Notes: generated by a model not told the origin, from the sequence alone. Positions 1-7,086 are shown, counted from the stretch's first letter. The stretch: DNA of 15,144 nt from Candidatus Altarchaeota archaeon (GCA_018221025.1 JAAOXX010000009.1:1-15144); one strand, 5' to 3'. Numbers and translations: made by a program.

Positions 1-559
1 ACTATATGGTAGGCTTAGAGGTGTGGGAAAGCTCACAAAAGAACAGGCAATTGAACTCGGAGTCGTTGGACCAGTTGCAAGAGGTTGTGGAATCGGTATG
101 GATGTAAGAAAGGATATTCCGTACTCGGCATATGAGGAATTGGATTTTGAAGTACCTACTGAAACTGAAGGAGATACATATGCAAGGGCACTTGTGAGAC
201 TCGAGGAGATTTGGCAAAGCATGGGAATAGTTGACCAAATTCTATCCGATATTCCAAAAGGCAAACTTGAAACTGCAAAGCAATTATTTACATCAAAAGA
301 AGGGGAAGCAACCCATTCTGTAGAAGCCCCAAGGGGTGAGAATTTCCACTTTATTCGAGCAGGAATTAATACACCAAAGTTTGTACGAGTCAGGCCTCCA
401 ACATTTGCAAATATACTCGCAATTCCAGAGATGCTTAAAGGGGAAACTATGTCAGATGTTCCAATAGTAATGAGTAGCATCGACCCCTGCTTTGCATGTA
501 CGGATCGCGTAATAGTTATTGATAAAGACAAAAAAACAACAAGGGAGGTAAGTTTGTGA
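1..559 (+). CDS. Group 4 [NiFe] hydrogenase large (catalytic) subunit, C-terminal part, 5' end outside window
   Basis: This is the catalytic subunit that binds the NiFe(CN)2CO centre of a membrane-bound hydrogenase of the Ech/Mbh/Hyc type. The frame is open from base 2, and residues LYGRLRG precede the first GTG at 23, so the true start lies upstream. Visible motifs are GVGKLTKEQA, GPVARGCGIGMDVR (conserved GP..R..G...D.R core) and the C-terminal nickel ligand motif DPCFACTDR encoded at 482-508. The two cysteines of that motif separate it from complex I NuoD, which lacks them. The N-terminal CxxC nickel ligands are outside the window. Only 16 residues follow the Arg of DPCxxCTDR; by analogy with HycE this tail could be removed by a HycI protease, and one is encoded at 6461-7048. 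The stop overlaps the next start in GTGA. Family call is firm; the exact hydrogenase subgroup is not. Confidence 0.93.
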   Translation, partial: LYGRLRGVGKLTKEQAIELGVVGPVARGCGIGMDVRKDIPYSAYEELDFEVPTETEGDTYARALVRLEEIWQSMGIVDQILSDIPKGKLETAKQLFTSKEGEATHSVEAPRGENFHFIRAGINTPKFVRVRPPTFANILAIPEMLKGETMSDVPIVMSSIDPCFACTDRVIVIDKDKKTTREVSL

Positions 560-957
560 GAAAGAAATCGCCGTGGATTTATCCACTGAGTCAAGGAACT
601 TGCAATGGGTGTGAACTGGAAATATTCGCGTGCTTATCTCCAAGATTTGATGCAGAGAGACTCGGTGTTAAAAAAGTTCCAAGCCCACGACATGCAGACA
701 TAGTTTTACTAACTGGCTGTGGAACCAAGAAGGCGTCCGAAAAGGCACATCGAGTAATTGAACAAGTTCCAAAACCCCGAGTCTTAATTGAAGTTGGAGC
801 ATGTGCAATTAATGGGGGGATATTCAAATGCAGGGGTCCAAGAATAAAGGGCGATCTGAAAATTGAGGGTTGTCCACCAAGACCATCAGATATAATTGAC
901 GCTATAAAAAAAGGAGCTGAGTTACTTGTTTCTAAAAACACTAAAAAGTCTGATTAA
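556..957 (+). CDS. Group 4 [NiFe] hydrogenase small subunit (NuoB/EchC-like, proximal [4Fe-4S])
   Basis: This subunit carries the proximal iron-sulfur cluster that passes electrons between the ferredoxin subunit and the NiFe site. At 133 aa it is a compact EchC/MbhJ/NuoB-type protein. Likely cluster ligands are Cys16 and Cys19 (motif GTCNGCELE), Cys83 (EVGACAINGGIF) and Cys106 (EGCPPRP). NuoB of complex I has adjacent cysteines in the first motif, whereas here it is CxxC, as in hydrogenases. There is no signal peptide, so it sits on the cytoplasmic side. The GTG start at 556 overlaps the large-subunit stop by 4 nt, implying translational coupling and equal dosage. Additional cysteines at 26, 55 and 92 have no assigned role. 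Confidence 0.93.
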   Translation: MRKKSPWIYPLSQGTCNGCELEIFACLSPRFDAERLGVKKVPSPRHADIVLLTGCGTKKASEKAHRVIEQVPKPRVLIEVGACAINGGIFKCRGPRIKGDLKIEGCPPRPSDIIDAIKKGAELLVSKNTKKSD

Positions 958-1192
958 GAAGAAGGAAACAATCAAAGGGATTCGACGCGAAGTCCCAAAG
1001 TGGGCGGAAGGCAGAGTCAACTACACGAAGAGTAAGTGCATAAAGTGCCATTTATGTGTTAAGCACTGCCCCGCCGTAGCAATCAGCGTAGTTGAAGAAG
1101 ACTACATTAGAGTCGACCATGAAAAATGTATAAGGTGTTCAGTATGCGCAGAAGTATGTCCAACAAAAGCATTGGTAATGAAGGCAAAGTGA
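926..1192 (+). CDS. Hydrogenase 2x[4Fe-4S] ferredoxin-type subunit (EchF/MbhN/NuoI-like)
   Basis: This is the electron-entry subunit, expected to exchange electrons with soluble ferredoxin. At 88 aa it has two classical motifs: C38-C41-C44 followed by C48-P, and C68-C71-C74 followed by C78-P, each able to hold one [4Fe-4S] cluster. The N-terminal 35 residues are basic (KTLKSLIKKK) and probably dock on the membrane arm, as in NuoI. The best start is TTG at 926: AGGAGCTGA lies about 9 nt upstream and no ATG or GTG fits. It overlaps the small-subunit gene by 32 nt. The stop overlaps the GTG of the next gene (GTGA at 1189-1192). Family call is secure; the start codon is less so. Confidence 0.9.
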   Translation: MFLKTLKSLIKKKETIKGIRREVPKWAEGRVNYTKSKCIKCHLCVKHCPAVAISVVEEDYIRVDHEKCIRCSVCAEVCPTKALVMKAK

Positions 1193-1377
1193 ATTGGAAG
1201 CACAAGGTATTTGCTTCGGGTCACGACCTTGAAGGCAGACCTATTTCTGTCCACCATTATCACATCTTTTTAATTCTTATTTCAATACACGCATCAATAT
1301 TCATAATTCCATGGAGGCCAGAAGCCGGGATAATCTTACTGGCAACACTAATCAAGGGGTGGTTAAATGGTGTATGA
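1189..1377 (+). CDS. Small hydrogenase-associated membrane protein (62 aa)
   Basis: This short protein has no recognised family. It lies between the ferredoxin subunit and the NuoH-like subunit, overlaps the upstream stop (GTGA) and runs 11 nt into the NuoH-like gene, so it is almost certainly translated with them. The chosen GTG start at 1189 avoids a long overlap that a farther upstream ATG (1126) would force with the ferredoxin gene. The sequence has a polar N-terminus rich in His and charged residues (KHKVFASGHD, VHHYH), one clear membrane helix around residues 27-42 (IFLILISIHASIFIIP) and a second short hydrophobic stretch near 48-60. By position it is likely an accessory membrane-arm subunit, comparable to the small subunits found in Mbh/Ehb-type complexes, but I could not align it to any of them. 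Confidence 0.7.
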   Translation: MNWKHKVFASGHDLEGRPISVHHYHIFLILISIHASIFIIPWRPEAGIILLATLIKGWLNGV

Positions 1378-2158
1378 ACCTGCAGTTCCATTCCTGTTCG
1401 AATGGATTTATCGAAAGACGAATGCTCTCGTTCAGAGGAGGCACGGTCCTCCGCTCCTTCAACCAATCTACGATTTCATAAAACTCTTCAAAAAAGAAGT
1501 TATAGTCCCAAAAAGCGATTTCTTGTTTTTGATTGCTCCGCCCGCACTTTTCGTAATCAATACTGCGGCGCTTTTCATCGCACTCAATACCCCTGAAAAT
1601 GCCTTGCTCATGTTACTCGTTCTATTTCTTGTTGACATCGTAGTAAAAACCTTCATGGCATATTCTGTCAAAAGCCCATTTACAATGCAAGGCGCGTCCC
1701 GGCTCATGAGTTTAAAGATGGCATTAGACCCTGCTTTTCCACTTGCTTTTCTGGCCCCAGCCTTCGTATTCGGTTTCAGTATACCATGGCCCACAACAGC
1801 CATCATATTCTTCCCGCTAGCATTAATAGTGTCGCTGGCCGAATTAGAATTTCCGCCCTTCCACATACCTACCGCAGAATCAGAAATTGCAGGAGGGTGG
1901 AAGACTGAACTTTCGGGAATTTTACTTGCAATAGTAAATTATTCAGAATATGCAAAGGCAGTTGCCATATCGGCATTGCTTGCATCATTTTTTGGGCCGT
2001 CCCTACTACTACTGAAGTCCGTGGGGATTTTCATCATCATATCGCTTTTGTCGGCCGTTTTACCCCGGTTTAGTGTTAATAAGGCAATTAAATATTTAAC
2101 AATCCTGAATATAATAGCAATGTTGGAGGTGGTAATATCTTTGAGTTTGGTATCCTAA
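1367..2158 (+). CDS. Hydrogenase membrane subunit, NuoH/EchB/HycD family
   Basis: This is the membrane anchor that joins the peripheral hydrogenase arm to the ion-translocating arm. At 263 aa, with about seven hydrophobic helices, it fits the NuoH family, although slightly short. Signature segments are WIYRKTNALVQRRHGPPLLQ then YDFIKLFKKE (residues 13-43), and the acidic loop LAELEFPPFHIP then AESEIAGGWKTELSG around 157-185, which matches the conserved E-rich loop of NuoH thought to feed the proton/quinone pathway in complex I. The ATG start at 1367 is preceded by GGGGTGG at 4 nt spacing and overlaps the upstream gene. Downstream, the tail of this gene contains GGAGGTGG (2125-2132), which appears to serve the next small gene. 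Confidence 0.94.
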   Translation: MVYEPAVPFLFEWIYRKTNALVQRRHGPPLLQPIYDFIKLFKKEVIVPKSDFLFLIAPPALFVINTAALFIALNTPENALLMLLVLFLVDIVVKTFMAYSVKSPFTMQGASRLMSLKMALDPAFPLAFLAPAFVFGFSIPWPTTAIIFFPLALIVSLAELEFPPFHIPTAESEIAGGWKTELSGILLAIVNYSEYAKAVAISALLASFFGPSLLLLKSVGIFIIISLLSAVLPRFSVNKAIKYLTILNIIAMLEVVISLSLVS

Positions 2159-2349
2159 TTTTTTCTGCTGCTCTGGTGATTTCAAAGAAGCATGAACAAG
2201 TCGCACTATCATACTTGATTGCTGGATTCTTTTTGTCTGCTTTCATGTTCACGAGAGGCTTAATATTACCCGCGGTTGTTCAGGCATTGGCGGCTTCAAT
2301 AGGGGCCCTTGCATTAGTCATGTTTGGAGGTGAAATATCTGAAAGCTGA
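2137..2349 (+). CDS. Small membrane subunit (about 70 aa), probable near-cognate ATC start
   Basis: An open frame here encodes a hydrophobic protein that starts FEFGILIFSAALVISKK and continues with two further membrane segments (LSYLIAGFFLSAF; LPAVVQALAASIGALALVMF). It ends in a charged tail, GGEISES. No ATG, GTG or TTG in this frame could give the full first helix; the only in-frame GTG (2176) would cut it off and has no ribosome binding site. A strong GGAGGT (2125-2130) lies 6 nt before ATC 2137, the same spacing as in the third gene of the series at 2497, so ATC is the probable initiator. Size, topology and position suggest a MbhD/NuoJ-like (DUF4040-like) membrane-arm subunit. That assignment is tentative; the existence of the gene is more certain than its family. 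Confidence 0.65.
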   Translation: MFEFGILIFSAALVISKKHEQVALSYLIAGFFLSAFMFTRGLILPAVVQALAASIGALALVMFGGEISES

Positions 2350-2500
2350 ACTATTCACGCTTCTCGTATTTGCATCACTCATGGCATTATTTGGAAACCC
2401 CATTACAAATGCCATTCCAGTTGAGCTCGGAAAAAACGAAATATATCTGGCATTTACACTTGTATTCACTTTTGCAGTTGGAATGGAGGTCGTAAAATGA
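2339..2500 (+). CDS. Small membrane subunit (53 aa), probable near-cognate CTG start
   Basis: This short frame encodes about 53 aa: KAELFTLLVFASLMALFGNP, a short polar loop with VELGKNE, then IYLAFTLVFTFAVGMEVVK, that is, two membrane helices. The only codon at a suitable place is CTG at 2339, 7 nt after a perfect GGAGGT (2326-2331, within GGAGGTGA). The in-frame ATG inside the first helix would destroy it. It overlaps the preceding gene by 11 nt and ends in ATGA shared with the next gene (2497-2500). By context it is a small membrane-arm subunit of the hydrogenase, in the place where MbhE-like proteins occur. I do not recognise its family by sequence. Confidence 0.6.
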   Translation: MKAELFTLLVFASLMALFGNPITNAIPVELGKNEIYLAFTLVFTFAVGMEVVK

Positions 2501-2736
2501 TTGTTGAAGTCGCCATCCTATCGCTTTGTTTGTATGGATTAATGAAGGAAGGCGATGTTTTGAAAGTCGCAGCAATTGTTAGTTTAATATCTTTCCCCGC
2601 GGTAATGTTATTCACGAGGGCGGGGGCCGAAAATCTTGTATTGCTCGTTCTTGTAATTGAAGCCGTACCTTTTGCATTCTCATTGCTAATACTAAAAATC
2701 GCAGGTGTGAGAAATTATAGGGTGATGTGGAAATGA
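2497..2736 (+). CDS. NuoK/MnhC-like small membrane subunit of the hydrogenase
   Basis: This 79-aa membrane protein has three hydrophobic segments (about residues 2-16, 22-39 and 46-67). The pattern LCLYGLMKEGD in helix 1 and LVLLVLVIEAVPFAFSLLIL in helix 3 resembles NuoK/MnhC, where a glutamate in the last helix lies within an EA(A/x) context; here that is Glu55 in VIEAVPF. The usual second conserved Glu of NuoK is not obvious. The ATG at 2497 has GGAGGT 6 nt upstream and overlaps the preceding stop by 4 nt. The protein is shorter than typical NuoK (about 100 aa). Its role would be part of the ion channel linking the NuoH-like and antiporter-like subunits. Confidence 0.7.
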   Translation: MIVEVAILSLCLYGLMKEGDVLKVAAIVSLISFPAVMLFTRAGAENLVLLVLVIEAVPFAFSLLILKIAGVRNYRVMWK

Positions 2737-4142
2737 TAAATTTATTATTGGTGGGTGGTGTTTCTTCGTTAATATCACCTTGGCTGCCTTTGCTTTTTAT
2801 CGGAGCTTCCATTCTCAACAATCTAAGCATGCCACTTACAGAGATGACAACCCTCGTAGTTGGTTTCTTTTCAATTCTTTTTGCAATGGAATACATAAAA
2901 GAAAAGAGAAAGGAATTTTCATTGTTTTTGAGTTTCTTTGTCGCGGCCATGATACTTTTCTTGAAGGCAAACGATTGGATAACAATTTACATGGCATGGG
3001 AATTCATGGGACTTTGCTCTTACTTATTGATAGCTTTAAAGTCAACGGCGTTGTGCAGGAAAGCCGCGCGAAGAGTCTTCATTATCAATAGAATAAGCGG
3101 AGTCGCTTTCTTACTCGCAATTGTCATAATTAACGCGACCACTGGAAGTTTTAATCTTGGACTGGTGCCATCGGGTGCGGCATTACTTCTTTTAATAGCT
3201 GTCATGGTAAAATCCTCACAATTTCCCTTCTTCTGGCTGCAAGATGCCATGGAAGCACCGACACCGGTTTCAGCACTGCTCCATTCAGCAACTATGGTTG
3301 CTGCCGGCCCGATTCTGCTCAATAGATTTTCTGAGAGCTTTAGTTTTCTTACACCCATAATAATCGTATGGGCTCTGACATCCATAGTCATAGCTTCAAT
3401 CTTCGCACTCGTTGAAAATCACCAGAAAAAAGTCTTGGCATACTCAACCATTTCAACCATCGCATTTCTTTTCATAATATTCAATTCGCCATATTTCGCG
3501 GCGGCCTTTGCAGTCCACGCCCTTCTTAAGGCGGCCTACTTCTTCTTGATTGGAACCTATGCTTCGGGAGTAAAGTATGCAATCGAAATGGGATTAAACA
3601 GGCGTTCCCTGTCTTCGGTTTTGTCACTCTTTCTCTTGCTTTCACTCTCTGGATTCCCATTTATGGGACTTTTTTGGTTTAAAATTGGGGAGTCATTAGC
3701 ACCCTTAACAGTATTCTTTTCAATGGCATATTTCTTAAAAATGTATTTGACAACATTTTCCGGCGGAATCAAACCAAAAAGAGGGAGCGGTACATACATT
3801 GCACTAATATTAGCCACATCATCCATCATATTGTATCCATTGGCGTTTCCTGATTTGTGGTTCGTTTTGTTTACAATTATCGCATCGGCCCTTGCATTTT
3901 TCGCACTAAAAACTCCTTACATATATTTTGTGGAAAACCTGGTTAACTTTTTGAATTTAGTCCGGCTTCCAGAGGTTGAACCTCCAGAAGAGTGGGTGGA
4001 AAATTGGGGATATTATGCGGGCGTGGCAGTTAGACACTTATCAAAAAGAATAAACGAAATATTTACTGGTCCAGTCGGCAGGGATGTCAGTTATATAGCA
4101 CTGTCAATAGTTGCACTTGTATTGGGGGTAATTATGTGTTGA
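2733..4142 (+). CDS. Antiporter-like hydrogenase subunit 1 (NuoL/MbhH/HyfB family)
   Basis: This is a proton- or sodium-translocating subunit of the Proton_antipo_M family, about 469 aa with some 13 membrane helices. Key residues are in place: the glutamate of helix 5 (MAWEFMGLCSYLL, about Glu90), the lysine of helix 7 (MVKSSQFPFFWLQDAME, about Lys160) followed by APTPVSALLHSATMVAAG, and HALLKAAYFFLIG further on. The C-terminus ends in a helix preceded by a soluble stretch (EVEPPEEWVENWGYY), which may correspond to the shortened NuoL tail; no long lateral helix is evident. I chose ATG 2733 because it overlaps the previous stop in ATGA and has GGTGAT about 8 nt upstream; GTG 2727 is in frame and possible. 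Confidence 0.93.
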   Translation: MINLLLVGGVSSLISPWLPLLFIGASILNNLSMPLTEMTTLVVGFFSILFAMEYIKEKRKEFSLFLSFFVAAMILFLKANDWITIYMAWEFMGLCSYLLIALKSTALCRKAARRVFIINRISGVAFLLAIVIINATTGSFNLGLVPSGAALLLLIAVMVKSSQFPFFWLQDAMEAPTPVSALLHSATMVAAGPILLNRFSESFSFLTPIIIVWALTSIVIASIFALVENHQKKVLAYSTISTIAFLFIIFNSPYFAAAFAVHALLKAAYFFLIGTYASGVKYAIEMGLNRRSLSSVLSLFLLLSLSGFPFMGLFWFKIGESLAPLTVFFSMAYFLKMYLTTFSGGIKPKRGSGTYIALILATSSIILYPLAFPDLWFVLFTIIASALAFFALKTPYIYFVENLVNFLNLVRLPEVEPPEEWVENWGYYAGVAVRHLSKRINEIFTGPVGRDVSYIALSIVALVLGVIMC

Positions 4143-5284
4143 CCGTAGCATTGTTGATTGCATCGGCCGCTTTGGCCTTTTCTCATCCTAATCTCGCAAG
4201 ATGGTCGGGAATACTCTCATTCTTATTCATAAATGACCGGCTCCATTTCGAGTGGCTGCCCGGCATCGAATTTACGTGGGACCCGGCATACCACGGACTC
4301 GTTTTTGCATTTTCCCTCGTAATATTTACTGCAATAAGTTATGCAAGAAATATGAAAAAATCACAGGTTTCAATGCTCTTGCTTTTTTCGGCAGGACTGC
4401 TCGGTTTCATAGGCGTGAGGACACCATTTGAAGTATTCTTTTTCCTTGAACTCATGATATTTCCGGCTTTTTATCTTATACTTACAAAAGACAAGACGTC
4501 AGCATTCAAATATTTTGGATTCATGCAGGTTTCATCCGTACTCGTACTCGCAGGACTCATCGGCAGTGGAACAATTGCATCCATCTTACTAACAATAGGA
4601 TTTGCCATAAAAATGGGATTATTCCCCTTTCATTCCTGGCTTCCAGACGCACATTCACACGCACCATTTCAACTCTCTGCCCTCCTCAGTGGTGCAGTAG
4701 TTGCCTGTGGTGCCTACGGCATCCTACAATTTTCTACGACTAGACTAGTGTTATTGCCAATTGGAATTATTTCGGCCATATACGGTGCAGTGAGTGCCAA
4801 TGGCGAACCAATGCTTAAGCGACTACTTGCATATTCTACAGTCTCACAAATGGGATACGCGGCCATAGCACTCGCAGTAGTTCCCGAAATAGTTCCACTC
4901 TTCCTAATAATGCATGCTCTTGCAAAGTCTTCCCTATTTTTCTCATCAGGAGAAATTATCAAGAAGACTGGATTCCACGCAATTCGTAAGATTGGAATCT
5001 CATCAAAAACTACTTTCATATCGATGCTAGTGTCTTCAATGTCATTGGCTGGACTTCCACCATTATTGGGTTTTACAACAGAATTAACCATACTAAAGGC
5101 ATCATGGCTTTATTCTCCCCTAGCCGGAATTTTCTTCGCTTTTGCAATATTTCCGACCATACTTTATTCAGAAAAATTACTTTCAATGTTTTTCAAAAGA
5201 CCCCACAGCAAGTTTGAATCGGCCTTGCCACTAATACTAGCACTTATGTTAATTTCAGGAGTGATACCATGGATGTCTTCTTAG
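4136..5284 (+). CDS. Antiporter-like hydrogenase subunit 2 (NuoM/N, MrpD-like)
   Basis: This is the second ion-pumping subunit, 382 aa and polytopic throughout. Conserved positions are Glu105 (FFFLELMIFP), Lys159 (FAIKMGLFPFHSWLPDAH) and the segment SHAPFQLSALLSGAVVACGAYG, the usual NuoM/MrpD pattern in which H, P and S line the ion half-channel. A second lysine follows in MHALAKSSLFF. It is shorter than NuoM (about 500 aa), in the size range of compact MbhH/EhaH-like proteins. The GTG start at 4136 has GGGGGT 7 nt upstream and overlaps the preceding stop by 7 nt; TTG 4139 is an alternative. It overlaps the next gene by 16 nt, so the three antiporter-like subunits are probably produced together. 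Confidence 0.92.
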   Translation: MLTVALLIASAALAFSHPNLARWSGILSFLFINDRLHFEWLPGIEFTWDPAYHGLVFAFSLVIFTAISYARNMKKSQVSMLLLFSAGLLGFIGVRTPFEVFFFLELMIFPAFYLILTKDKTSAFKYFGFMQVSSVLVLAGLIGSGTIASILLTIGFAIKMGLFPFHSWLPDAHSHAPFQLSALLSGAVVACGAYGILQFSTTRLVLLPIGIISAIYGAVSANGEPMLKRLLAYSTVSQMGYAAIALAVVPEIVPLFLIMHALAKSSLFFSSGEIIKKTGFHAIRKIGISSKTTFISMLVSSMSLAGLPPLLGFTTELTILKASWLYSPLAGIFFAFAIFPTILYSEKLLSMFFKRPHSKFESALPLILALMLISGVIPWMSS

Positions 5285-6453
5285 CCCTCGCCCTGTTGCT
5301 CCCATTTACTGGAAAATCCAGAAAACAATTATCAGCCATTGCATTTTTCATAGCACTAATGGTTTCTGTAATAGAGGGGCAGTTTATAGGCGTCTTTTTC
5401 TTCTCACTCTCATTAATGGTCTTTTGGCTTTCCGACTGGTCCGATGCAAAATACCCACTATTCTTCCTTGCAATGTTTGACTTAATAGGGCTACTGAATA
5501 GCTCGAACCTCGTCGAACTTTTCTTGTATTTTGAACTTGCCATATACGCCTCTTATTTTTTAATACTGGAAAAGAGGGACTTAAAATCGGTTTTCAGATA
5601 TTTTGTTGTTAATTCAGTTGGCAGCGCCCTCATGCTTTTTTCGATAGCGGTGTCATACTATCAAACCGGCTCAATAACATTACTCACACCACAGGCAACA
5701 ATTTTCTTTGCCCTTGGTCTTCTCATAAAACTGGGCATAGCACCCTTCCAAGACTGGCTCGTTGAAATTTACAGGTCGGCATCTTTGTCATCAATAATTT
5801 TTTTCTCCGCCATATTAACCGAAATAAGTCCTTTGGCACTGTTATTAGTAATTAAGGAACCCTCTCCAATTTTGCAAATATTTGCGATGTTTTCAATGTT
5901 CATCGCAAACATGATGGCTCTTACTGAGGTATCAATGAAGCGTATTCTCGCACTGTTTGATGCGTCCAACCTCGCATATGTTCTTTTAGCAATAGCGGCG
6001 GCGAGTCCAGCATCGAGAACGGCCGCATTATACATGATGTTTTCACACGTTATTGCCATGACTTTCGCATTCACGGCCCTAATAATTTCGGGATCAAAAA
6101 CAATACACGACCTTCGAGCCCCAAAAGGCATCGAAATACCCTTTTATGCGTCATTCTTCGCATTAGCGGGATTGCCACCATTCCACCTATTTCCAAGCAA
6201 GATTTTACTTTTTTCTTCGGTATTCTCCATTAGCGAACCCCTGTCATATGTTCTGCTGTTAAATCTCGTGCTCAGTGCACTCGTTGCTTTGCGAGTATTT
6301 TCGTCGATAAAGGGCTCGCGAAATGTACGGATTAACAAAAAGTTCAAAACTTTCTTCTTTGTAATGCTCGCAATATCCTTACTGCTCGGCTTTTTCCCGC
6401 TTAAATTTTTCGAGGCAATTAAGTCGCAAATGGGATTATTTATCATGCCCTAA
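5269..6453 (+). CDS. Antiporter-like hydrogenase subunit 3 (NuoN-like, divergent)
   Basis: This is a third member of the Proton_antipo_M superfamily, 394 aa, following the previous one with a 16-nt overlap. The channel residues are present: Glu89 (LYFELAIYASYFLIL) and Lys154 (LLIKLGIAPFQDWLVE). The normally conserved stretch after the lysine (DAHxxAPxxVSALLSG) has diverged to EIYRSASLSSIIFFS, losing the usual His and Pro. Further helices include MMFSHVIAMTFAFTALI and FFALAGLPPFHLFPSKILLF, the latter the common AGLPP motif. It probably still pumps ions, but with altered half-channel residues. It is the last gene of the hydrogenase operon; its TAA lies in the left arm of a hairpin shared with the convergent gene. 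Confidence 0.88.
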   Translation: MDVFLALALLLPFTGKSRKQLSAIAFFIALMVSVIEGQFIGVFFFSLSLMVFWLSDWSDAKYPLFFLAMFDLIGLLNSSNLVELFLYFELAIYASYFLILEKRDLKSVFRYFVVNSVGSALMLFSIAVSYYQTGSITLLTPQATIFFALGLLIKLGIAPFQDWLVEIYRSASLSSIIFFSAILTEISPLALLLVIKEPSPILQIFAMFSMFIANMMALTEVSMKRILALFDASNLAYVLLAIAAASPASRTAALYMMFSHVIAMTFAFTALIISGSKTIHDLRAPKGIEIPFYASFFALAGLPPFHLFPSKILLFSSVFSISEPLSYVLLLNLVLSALVALRVFSSIKGSRNVRINKKFKTFFFVMLAISLLLGFFPLKFFEAIKSQMGLFIMP

Positions 6454-6470
6454 TCTCTTACTAGAGATTA
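6451..6470. terminator. Perfect 8-bp hairpin overlapping two convergent stop codons
   Basis: TAATCTCT (6451-6458) and AGAGATTA (6463-6470) form a perfect inverted repeat around the loop TACT. The left arm contains the TAA stop of the plus-strand antiporter-like gene and the right arm begins within the TAG stop of the minus-strand HycI-HypC gene, so both reading frames end inside it. Its placement between convergent genes suggests a bidirectional 3' end or RNA stabiliser. There is no T-run, which archaeal intrinsic termination usually needs, so termination itself is an inference. Confidence 0.5.
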
Positions 6471-7048
6471 CAAGAATCATCTGAAAAGTCTAATGCGCTC
6501 TTGGCATTTTCATAGTCTTCCTTCTTGAGTTTTTCAATTACAACACCCGCATGAACAAGGACAAAATCCCCTTTCTTCAACCCAGGAACCGCAAACTTGG
6601 ACTTTTTTATTTTTCCGCCAAAATCAACCAACTTGTTTTCAGCATCACTAACTACACCAGGAATAGCCATACACATTTTTACCACCTTCACGGCAGCCAT
6701 CGCATTCCGCTTAGCTGCTTCACTAATTGATTCACCCAATTCCCTATTATATGTTTTGATTCCAATTACGCGAATTTTTGCACCAGTAAACTTCGCAATC
6801 TTCGAAAAACCAATTTTATGACTGTATCCACCATAGTCAATATCGCCAACTAAGAAGGGGGCTTCTTCTTCAAAATGAGCCGCATCAAGAATTATTATCT
6901 TCTTAAAGAGAAGTTTTCCCATAATATTTTCTGGAGACTCATGCGCAAACACGACATCAAACCCCTGCGACTCAAGAAGCCCTCCGGCAAACAAACCGAC
7001 GCCATCGTCCCCTCGAAGTTCATTTCCAATTGCAAGGATTCCAATCAC
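6461..7048 (-). CDS. hycI-hypC: HycI-type hydrogenase maturation protease fused to HypC chaperone
   Basis: The N-terminal part (about 120 aa) is a HycI/HybD-type peptidase that trims the large-subunit C-terminus after nickel insertion. It has GIGNELRGDDGVG-like residues (ILAIGNELRGDDGVG), LDAAHF, and SHKIGFSKIAKF with the metal-binding His. Expected Ni-sensing ligands are an Asp of DDG, Asp of LDA and His of SHK. Directly in frame follows a complete HypC: MCMAIPGVV, VDFGGKI and GDFVLVHAGVVIEKL. HypC's Cys2, normally N-terminal after Met removal, is the ligand that carries the Fe(CN)2CO precursor with HypD. The ATG of that part lies at 6676 with AAGGTGGT about 4 nt before it, so free HypC (6461-6676, 71 aa) may also be made. 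I prefer GTG 7048 as the start: a TATA-like element is centred about 22 nt upstream and the TTG at 7078 would add ten unconserved residues. It diverges from the rubrerythrin-VIT gene. Confidence 0.9.
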   Translation of the reverse strand: MIGILAIGNELRGDDGVGLFAGGLLESQGFDVVFAHESPENIMGKLLFKKIIILDAAHFEEEAPFLVGDIDYGGYSHKIGFSKIAKFTGAKIRVIGIKTYNRELGESISEAAKRNAMAAVKVVKMCMAIPGVVSDAENKLVDFGGKIKKSKFAVPGLKKGDFVLVHAGVVIEKLKKEDYENAKSALDFSDDSCNL

Positions 7049-7065
7049 TAAAAACCCAGTCGAGA

Positions 7066-7077
7066 ATATTTTAAACA
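7066..7077. promoter_or_regulatory. Shared divergent TATA-like element
   Basis: The AT-rich stretch around AATATTTTAAAC is nearly symmetrical. Read leftward, its centre is about 22 nt from GTG 7048 of HycI-HypC; read rightward, it is about 24 nt from the in-frame GTG 7096 (and only about 15 nt from ATG 7087) of the rubrerythrin-VIT gene. Those distances fit leaderless archaeal transcripts from both sides of one element. No activity can be shown from sequence. Confidence 0.45.
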
Positions 7078-7086
7078 ATCACCCTT

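Noticed and set aside
591..941. Long minus-strand ORFs opposite the hydrogenase genes (for example here and at 1468-1866, 3020-3391, 4714-5091, 5769-6131)
   Set aside because: They mirror strongly conserved plus-strand genes, show no family motifs and have no promoter or ribosome site of their own.
1126..1188. An upstream ATG (1126) that would extend the small membrane protein before 1189
   Set aside because: It lies entirely within the ferredoxin gene in another frame; the extra residues look like a shadow of the Cys motif, and GTG 1189 gives the usual GTGA coupling.
1..6453. Reading the operon as respiratory complex I
   Set aside because: The large subunit has the hydrogenase DPCFACTDR nickel motif and the small subunit a CxxC, which complex I subunits lack; no NuoE/F/G or quinone-type NuoA is seen.
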